DNA of 5,968 nucleotides from contig CAZXVH010000177.1 in the NCBI GenBank assembly GCA_964643965.1, forward strand, positions 1 through 5,968, written 5' to 3'. Each line of letters starts with the position of its first letter. Position 1 is the first letter of the stretch. Below the pieces are notes generated by a model. That model saw only the letters and a program-made list of their open reading frames with translations, was not told where the DNA came from and did not search any database. The position numbers and the translations under genes are program-made. The DNA is from GCA-2746795 sp964643965 (GTDB taxonomy: Bacteria > Chloroflexota > Anaerolineae > Promineifilales > Promineifilaceae). Shown here piece after piece: positions 1 to 4,907 of the stretch.

Positions 1-18
1 ACGAAAAACGCGACGGCT

Positions 19-55
19 TTTATGGTACGTCTAACCCTCCCCCTGCGATTGAAAC
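19..55 (+). repeat. Degenerate CRISPR repeat copy
   Basis: Bases 40-55 match the 3' end of the repeat exactly (CCCCTGCGATTGAAAC). The 5' half has diverged, and the AATCGC arm of the hairpin is lost, so this copy cannot form the repeat stem. The 35-bp interval at 56-90 before the first intact repeat has normal spacer length. Degenerate copies usually mark the leader-distal end of an array, which conflicts with the orientation given by the ATTGAAAC end. Confidence 0.75.
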
Positions 56-921
56 TAACAATAGCGACGCAGACGGAGAAGGTGATGGGGGTCAGCCCCC
101 CAAAAGAATCGCCCCTGCGATTGAAACTCCGCCGCGTAGCATGGTGAGCATATCATCAGTGCTGGTCAGCCCCCCAAAAGAATCGCCCCTGCGATTGAAA
201 CAAGATTACCAAAATCAGGCATTAATCCCGTAATTTGTCAGCCCCCCAAAAGAATCGCCCCTGCGATTGAAACATCCATAAACTCCTGAATATAGTCGTC
301 ATACTTTGTCAGCCCCCCAAAAGAATCGCCCCTGCGATTGAAACCATTATGGGTGATCAAGGCCGGCAATTACCATCTCGTCAGCCCCCCAAAAGAATCG
401 CCCCTGCGATTGAAACCAGAATACCAAGCGGCTTGCCAACGCCTGAGCCGTGTCAGCCCCCCAAAAGAATCGCCCCTGCGATTGAAACGGGCGCACCTGG
501 CTAACGACCTGGCAACGGCCGCAGTCAGCCCCCCAAAAGAATCGCCCCTGCGATTGAAACTGAAAAAATTGTCCCATTTCCCGCCTCATATGGTCAGCCC
601 CCCAAAAGAATCGCCCCTGCGATTGAAACATCGACGACATTGGCACAGAGCAGCGTATTCCCTTGTCAGCCCCCCAAAAGAATCGCCCCTGCGATTGAAA
701 CAGCGGCCTTTTGTGCTACCTTCTCCGCAACGGCCGGAGTCAGCCCCCCAAAAGAATCGCCCCTGCGATTGAAACGGGAACCGTTGGATAAAGCCACAAG
801 CGACTTTGTTCGGTCAGCCCCCCAAAAGAATCGCCCCTGCGATTGAAACTTGAACGGCCGTAGCCGCCCCGACTATCCCTTCCAGTCAGCCCCCCAAAAG
901 AATCGCCCCTGCGATTGAAAC
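19..921 (+). CRISPR. CRISPR array: 12 identical 37-bp repeats plus one degenerate left copy
   Basis: The repeat is 37 bp, begins GTCAGCCCCCC and ends GCGATTGAAAC. Intact copies lie at 91-127, 165-201, 237-273, 308-344, 380-416, 452-488, 524-560, 593-629, 665-701, 739-775, 813-849 and 885-921, and all look identical. Spacers are 32-37 bp, mostly 35. Each repeat holds a perfect 6-bp stem, AATCGC/GCGATT, with a CCCT loop. The following ATTGAAAC end is the usual 8-nt 5' handle of type I and type III crRNAs, so transcription is probably on the plus strand with the leader to the left, outside the window. A degenerate copy at 19-55 keeps only the last 16 bases. No cas gene is visible, so the subtype cannot be assigned. 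The array may extend left of the window. Confidence 0.97.
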
Positions 922-1208
922 TGTACCTCCCAGGCATCCGCCAAACTCGCCGAGAACCAAAGTTCCACGTACTTCAAGCGCATATCCGTCTGTTCCCCGG
1001 CGCCCGTGACCGTAGCATAACTATGATGAATCAAACGCAAACCTATCTCTTTGCGCCAGGTCTGAATTTGGTGGTGGAGCCGCTGTGATGCTTTCCTGGG
1101 CATGGGCAGGCATAAAGTCATGCAAACGAGAAAGCAGTACCCGAGTACCATTCTTCACGCATCCTTCACCAGCCCCTGGCAATCCTGTGTTAGAATCGCC
1201 GCTTATAT
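922..1208. other. Gene-poor interval between CRISPR array and polymerase cluster
   Basis: No convincing gene, RNA or further repeat is seen here. The sequence is not AT-rich and does not look like a typical CRISPR leader. The minus strand is open from 1151 into the array, and roughly 60 residues encoded by 922-1100 look protein-like (for example LRLIHHSYATVTGAGEQ and MRLKYVELWFSASLADAWEV), so a gene remnant is possible. The plus strand is also open to a TGA near 1088, which weakens that reading. The last part of the interval carries the promoter of the downstream cluster. Confidence 0.5.
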
Positions 1209-1211
1209 AAG
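1190..1211 (+). promoter_or_regulatory. Probable promoter -10 region for the regulator-polymerase cluster
   Basis: This is the most AT-rich stretch upstream of the 1249 start. Two -10 candidates are present: TAGAAT at 1191-1196 and TATATA/TATAAG at 1204-1211. No good TTGACA-like -35 box is seen at ideal spacing; the best matches are TTCACC at 1165-1170 and TGGCAA at 1177-1182. Either -10 choice places the GAAC-N4-GTTC operator at or just after the transcription start, a position suited to repression. Confidence 0.4.
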
Positions 1212-1224
1212 AACATACGTTCTT
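1209..1224. promoter_or_regulatory. Putative LexA (SOS) operator, GAAC-N4-GTTC
   Basis: The sequence AAGAACATACGTTCTT is a 16-bp inverted repeat with one mismatched pair near its centre. Its core, GAACATACGTTC, fits the Gram-positive LexA consensus GAACRNRYGTTC at every position. It lies 24 nt before the ATG at 1249 and overlaps or directly follows the -10 candidates. The match and position are read from the sequence; LexA binding is inferred. The regulator encoded just downstream could instead use this palindrome for autoregulation. Confidence 0.65.
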
Positions 1225-1248
1225 TATTTGGCAAACGAAACGAGACCC

Positions 1249-1638
1249 ATGAATCGAAATCTCCGTGAAATCCTGGGCATCAGCCCCCATGCTTCTACTC
1301 TGGTACAACTACGCCCGGAACTGTTAACGGCCGTTACCAAAATTGCAGATCACACGGGCCGCACCGTGGGTGACATCACCAATGAGCTAATCCGTCAGGC
1401 GTTGTACGACCAGCATGTGGCCGAAAACAGCTTGCAAATTTGGCAGCAGTTAACGCAGCGTGAGCGTGAAATCACGGCCCTTATCTGGCTCAAGTTAACC
1501 AATCCCGAAATTGCCCGCCGTCTTTCCATTTCCCCCAACACCGTCAAAACCCATGTCAAAAACATCTTGAACAAATTCAACGTCCACAGCAAAAAAGAGG
1601 TGATGGATCTGCTGTCCGGTCTGGATTTAAGCGACTAG
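1249..1638 (+). CDS. Small ribbon-helix-helix plus LuxR-type HTH DNA-binding regulator
   Basis: This 129-residue protein appears to join two DNA-binding modules. Residues about 17-55 (LVQLRPELLTAV, then GRTVGDITNELIRQAL) have the strand-helix-turn-helix pattern of CopG/Arc ribbon-helix-helix proteins. Residues about 67-125 are a typical LuxR/GerE helix-turn-helix: LTQREREI, NPEIARRLSISPNTVKTHV, and the final helix with NKFNVHSKKEV. There is no receiver or ligand-binding domain. The ATG at 1249 is preferred over the longer frame from 1102 because it follows the promoter and operator and begins the conserved-looking part; a strong Shine-Dalgarno site is lacking. It is the first gene of the cluster, 105 nt ahead of the next, and probably a cytoplasmic transcription regulator of it. 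The LuxR assignment is firm; the ribbon-helix-helix assignment is by pattern only. Confidence 0.85.
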   Translation: MNRNLREILGISPHASTLVQLRPELLTAVTKIADHTGRTVGDITNELIRQALYDQHVAENSLQIWQQLTQREREITALIWLKLTNPEIARRLSISPNTVKTHVKNILNKFNVHSKKEVMDLLSGLDLSD

Positions 1639-1743
1639 ACAGATTTGGATAGCGTCGAAGCCACACCCCCCACACCTGCCGATTCACCCCCTGAGGTTAA
1701 CCCCTAAAACAACCCGCAACCTCGCCCCATTTCCCCCAGCCAG

Positions 1744-2304
1744 GTGATTGTATGCCCGGCTTCACCTGGCTATGATGACGCCATGCTCACCTTACCGGCG
1801 CTCCAGGAACAAGGTCTCACCGTTGTCATAGATATACCTGACCCGCAAACCATTTTGGAGATGATAGCGCGTCTGGCGCAGGAGCATCCGCTGCATGTAA
1901 TTGTGGGCGGCAACCACTTTGATGCTCATCAACTGGCCCGCATCATTCGGCGGCAAACGGTACAGCTAGACGAGACGTTGGCCCGTATTCAGCAAGCACG
2001 GCCGTTTACCTGTTATCAAGCGCTCACCTTACTGGCTCAAACACCGCCCACCACGCCCCTGATTGCCCTGGACATCCTGACAACCTTCTACGACGAAAAC
2101 ATCTCCAATGCGGAAAGCATCCGGCTGGTCAATATCGCCATCGCCCATTTGCAGCGCTTGAGTCAGGATGCGCCCGTGTTGGTGACCTGCCGTTCAGCGG
2201 ATGCCGTTATTCGCCCTGGTTTGCTTAAACTGATCAAGGCTGCTGCTGCCGATGTTTATCAGTTTGATGCGCCGACGGAATCATTTCAGCCACCGCTTTG
2301 GTAA
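1744..2304 (+). CDS. RecA/RadA-superfamily-like protein lacking a Walker A motif
   Basis: This 186-residue protein resembles the second half of a RecA/Rad51-type ATPase core. Residues 52-72 (VIVGGNHFDAHQLARIIRRQT) are followed by ARPFTCYQ (85-92), which corresponds to the RadA segment ahead of Walker B. A Walker B-like strand (PLIALDILTTFYDEN, 105-119, with Asp110) follows, then a helix and the strand APVLVTCR that matches the RadA core order. No GxxxxGK[ST] P-loop is present, and an in-frame TAA at 1705 excludes a longer N-terminus, so the protein probably does not hydrolyse ATP by itself. The start is GTG at 1744 without a clear Shine-Dalgarno site; ATG at 1783 is an alternative but would cut the first strand. 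It ends 9 nt before the next gene. A role as accessory or loading factor for the polymerase is inferred from context. Confidence 0.75.
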   Translation: MIVCPASPGYDDAMLTLPALQEQGLTVVIDIPDPQTILEMIARLAQEHPLHVIVGGNHFDAHQLARIIRRQTVQLDETLARIQQARPFTCYQALTLLAQTPPTTPLIALDILTTFYDENISNAESIRLVNIAIAHLQRLSQDAPVLVTCRSADAVIRPGLLKLIKAAAADVYQFDAPTESFQPPLW

Positions 2305-2308
2305 AAGG
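2303..2308 (+). promoter_or_regulatory. Ribosome binding site for the 81-residue gene
   Basis: AAAAGG lies 5 nt before the ATG at 2314 and overlaps the stop codon of the preceding gene. It supports this start and translational coupling to the gene upstream. Confidence 0.55.
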
Positions 2309-2313
2309 TCAGC

Positions 2314-2559
2314 ATGGGACGCACTTTACAGACAACCAACCAACTGATTCTCAACGAGATTGCTCACTTCAACAACTTCCGGCGGGCGCTGCGTGCCGAT
2401 GACCAAAAGCTGTTCGACGCTGTGTTTGCCGCCGCCCGGCAGCATACGGCCGCTATCAGTATGGCCGACCATGCCTTACCCTTTGAAAGTGTGCTCCTGG
2501 CTATCCTCATTGAACAACAGCGCCGCATTGAGCGGTTAGAATCCAGGCTCGATGGCTGA
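2314..2559 (+). CDS. Small helical protein, polymerase-associated, function unknown
   Basis: This 81-residue protein is predicted by eye to be entirely alpha-helical. It has an Asn/Phe/Arg-rich segment (TNQLILNEIAHFNNFRRAL), an acidic helix (DDQKLFDAVFAAARQH), and a C-terminal amphipathic helix (ESVLLAILIEQQRRIERLESRL) that could form a coiled coil. There is no signal peptide or membrane segment. The ATG has an AAAAGG site 5 nt upstream. Its last 8 bases overlap the polymerase start, so the two are probably co-translated and made in a fixed ratio. I do not recognise a named domain. The tight coupling suggests a subunit or partner of the polymerase, which is inference. Confidence 0.8.
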   Translation: MGRTLQTTNQLILNEIAHFNNFRRALRADDQKLFDAVFAAARQHTAAISMADHALPFESVLLAILIEQQRRIERLESRLDG

Positions 2560-4867
2560 TGAACGCACCGGCTGGCTGCTGGACGTGTATGCCGACATAG
2601 CTCAAGGGGTGGTGGTGTGGTTATTGGGTGACGATGGGCAGCGTTACCAGCTACAGCAGCCCATGACGAGTACGTTTTACGCCAGGGGAACCTTTCCGCG
2701 CTTGCGTGAATGCTGGCGCTTTTTGCGTGGACAGGGAATTCCCGTCACCCTGTCACGCGCGCGGCGGGAAGATTTGTTTGACGGGCTGGNNNNNNNNNNN
2801 NNNNNNNNNNNNNNNNNNNNNNNNNNNNNNNNNNNNNNNNNNNNNNNNNNNNNNNNNNNNNNNNNNNNNNNNNNNNNNNNNNNNNNNNNGCTGGCCGTAG
2901 CCACAGACACGGCCGTTTTACCCCGCCTATTCCGCCACACGCAAACTCAGTTCCCTGATTTGGATTATTACGACGCCGATATTCCCGTTTCTGTGCGGTA
3001 CGCCGCTCGTTTTGGCGTGACGCCGACATTGCGCTGCCAGGTGACGGCGGCAGACGGAGTGATTTCAACAGTAGCGCCACTGGCTTCGCGCTGGCAGGTT
3101 GACCAGGCGCCGCCCCCCTTACGTGTGTTGACGCTGACGCCCAACATTGACCCCACCCACCGGACACCGACGCATTTACAGGCAAGTTTTGCCGGTCAGA
3201 CGGTAACGTATTCGCTGGAAAACGGCCGTTTACTGCTCATCGCCCTGCAAGCCAAACTGAAACGCCATGACCCGGATTTAATCTTGACCTGCTTTGGCGA
3301 CACCTGGATTTTCCCCCTGCTGCGGCAGACGGCGCAAAAAACAGGCATTCTCTTTAATCCCAGCCGAGATGCCCGGCGGCCGTATGTAATCAAACAGGCG
3401 GGCAGCTACTTCAGCTATGGCATGGTATTGCATCGAGGCGAACAGACGTATTTGAACGGCCGTTACCACATCGACCTCAAAAACGCCCTGCTGTTTAACG
3501 AATACGATATCAGCGGCGTGTTAGAGCAGGCGCAGGTGACGGGGATGCCGGTGCAAGAGATGGCGCGGCGCAGTCCGGGGGCAGGTATCACTGCCATGCA
3601 GATGATCACGGCGTTACAGCGCGGCGTACTGGTTCCGTACACCAAGCAGGAAGCGGAGCAGTACAAAAGCGCCCGTACCCTGCTCCGCTCTGACCGAGGC
3701 GGCCTGGTTTTCCAGCCTCGCATTGGCTTACATACGGATGTCGTCGAGATTGATTTTGTGTCGATGTATCCTTCGATTATTTCGTTGTTTAACATCTCAC
3801 CTGAGACGGTGCAGGTAGCAAGTGGGCAAACGGCCGTTGCGCCTGAACTGAATATGCCCATCGACCAAAGCAAGCGAGGATTACTGCCGGAAACATTGCA
3901 ACCCATTCTCGAAAAACGTATCACTATCAAAACGCAGATGGCAGAGATGTCTAAACAAGATTGTCGCTACCCATCACTCAGCTCTCGGGCGACGGCCTTG
4001 AAGTGGCTGCTGGTGGTGGCCTTCGGTTATGCCGGTTACAAACGGGCGCGTTTTGGTCGCATTGAAGCGCACGAAGCCATCACCGCCTACAGTCGCGAAG
4101 CGCTGCTCCGCGCCAAAGAGACAGCCGAATCCCTCGGCTATGAAGTTATCCATATGTATGTAGATGGTTTATGGCTGAAGCGCCGGGGGACTAAAACGAA
4201 AACGGCCGTTCAGCCCCTACTCGATGAAATTGAAAGACAAACGGGACTACCCATCGCCCTAGAAGGGTTCTACAAATGGATTGCCTTTCTGCCTGCCAAA
4301 CAAGACGAGCGTATCCCTGTACCCAATCGCTACTTTGGCGTCTTTGAATCAGGAGAAATCAAGGTGCGCGGTCTCGAAATGCGCCGCCACGATACGCCGC
4401 CTTTCATTGCCCACAGCCAACGTCACCTCATCATGCAGTTGGCAAAAATGCCTGATCGCAACGCCTATCTACTTGCGCTGATTGAATACCTGCGCACCTG
4501 TCTAGAAACGTTACGTTTGAGGCAAATTCCTCTTGAAACTTTATTGGTTTCGCAAACATTAAGCCGTCCTCTTGAGGCATACAGCGTGTTATCCCCAGCC
4601 GCCCGCGCCGTTAAGCAGTTGCAGGCAGTCGGCAAGCCGCGATTTCCAGGCCAGCGCATTCGCTTTCTCATGGTGGTGGGAGAGCCAGGCGTTTATGCCT
4701 GGGATTTACCGACTCCTCCAGATCCCACTCTAATTGACGTAGCATATTACACAGATTTGATGCTGCGGGCGACAACGGCCGTTTTGCAACCATGGAGTAT
4801 AAAGCGGGCCTGGTTAGACGAATGGGTGTTGCACGATTGGCATCAGGCTCACTTGTTTTTAGCGTGA
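2552..4867 (+). CDS. Divergent family B DNA polymerase, PolB2/Dpo2-like (interrupted by assembly gap)
   Basis: About 771 residues, counting the 100-N gap as real length. Motif A is canonical (DFVSMYPSII, Asp401). Motif B is altered: Lys484 is followed by VVAFGYAGYKRARFGRIEA (residues 488-506), with FGY replacing the usual NSxYG. Motif C is MYVDGLW with a lone Asp538, not YxDTD. The expected exonuclease I DxE is absent (LTLTPNIDP, about 193-201); exonuclease II is vestigial (DPDLILTCFGDTW, 240-252). Thus polymerase activity is plausible but proofreading is probably lost. A GEIKVRGLEMRRHDTPPF segment, typical of PolB, follows the palm. This pattern matches archaeal PolB2/Dpo2-type enzymes linked to lesion bypass. 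AGG sits 4 nt before the ATG at 2552, which overlaps the preceding gene by 8 nt. It is the last gene of the cluster, with the next gene convergent 40 nt away. The family B call is firm; PolB2 type is likely. Confidence 0.9.
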   Translation: MADERTGWLLDVYADIAQGVVVWLLGDDGQRYQLQQPMTSTFYARGTFPRLRECWRFLRGQGIPVTLSRARREDLFDGLXXXXXXXXXXXXXXXXXXXXXXXXXXXXXXXXXXLAVATDTAVLPRLFRHTQTQFPDLDYYDADIPVSVRYAARFGVTPTLRCQVTAADGVISTVAPLASRWQVDQAPPPLRVLTLTPNIDPTHRTPTHLQASFAGQTVTYSLENGRLLLIALQAKLKRHDPDLILTCFGDTWIFPLLRQTAQKTGILFNPSRDARRPYVIKQAGSYFSYGMVLHRGEQTYLNGRYHIDLKNALLFNEYDISGVLEQAQVTGMPVQEMARRSPGAGITAMQMITALQRGVLVPYTKQEAEQYKSARTLLRSDRGGLVFQPRIGLHTDVVEIDFVSMYPSIISLFNISPETVQVASGQTAVAPELNMPIDQSKRGLLPETLQPILEKRITIKTQMAEMSKQDCRYPSLSSRATALKWLLVVAFGYAGYKRARFGRIEAHEAITAYSREALLRAKETAESLGYEVIHMYVDGLWLKRRGTKTKTAVQPLLDEIERQTGLPIALEGFYKWIAFLPAKQDERIPVPNRYFGVFESGEIKVRGLEMRRHDTPPFIAHSQRHLIMQLAKMPDRNAYLLALIEYLRTCLETLRLRQIPLETLLVSQTLSRPLEAYSVLSPAARAVKQLQAVGKPRFPGQRIRFLMVVGEPGVYAWDLPTPPDPTLIDVAYYTDLMLRATTAVLQPWSIKRAWLDEWVLHDWHQAHLFLA
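2790..2889. other. 100-N assembly gap inside the polymerase gene
   Basis: Exactly 100 unknown bases interrupt the N-terminal region of the polymerase. A round 100 is the usual placeholder for a gap of unknown size. The reading frame is the same on both sides. The left flank ends GGGCTGG and the right begins GCTGGCC, sharing GCTGG, so the true gap could be very small or zero. Confidence 0.98.
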
Positions 4868-4907
4868 GCATGAGGCAGAATCTTTTCTCCACGCTGCTCC
4901 CTTTCTT

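Noticed and set aside
347..646. Minus-strand open frame with repeated FQSQGRFFWGAD
   Set aside because: This is the reverse-strand reading of the same CRISPR repeats, not a gene.
338..772. Plus-strand open frame with a tandem VSPPKESPLRLK peptide repeat
   Set aside because: It is the CRISPR array read in frame: repeat plus a 35-bp spacer is 72 bp, a multiple of three, so the repeat translates the same way each time and no stop arises.
1102..1248. 49-codon N-terminal extension of the LuxR-type regulator
   Set aside because: It would run through the promoter and SOS-type operator, and its residues look non-conserved; the ATG at 1249 fits better.
1639..1743. C-rich interval after the regulator as a terminator or second promoter
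   Set aside because: No stem with a T-run and no convincing -35/-10 pair is seen; the short GGTTAACC palindrome alone is not enough.
3463..3930. 155-codon minus-strand frame inside the polymerase gene
   Set aside because: It is a shadow of the polymerase, whose motif A region lies on the other strand; its translation is Cys/Ser/Arg-rich and protein-unlike.
4861..4899. Possible terminator between the convergent genes (AGCGTG/CACGCT, GAGCA/TGCTC)
   Set aside because: The stems are 5-6 bp with loops of more than 20 nt and only a broken T-rich tail; too weak to call.
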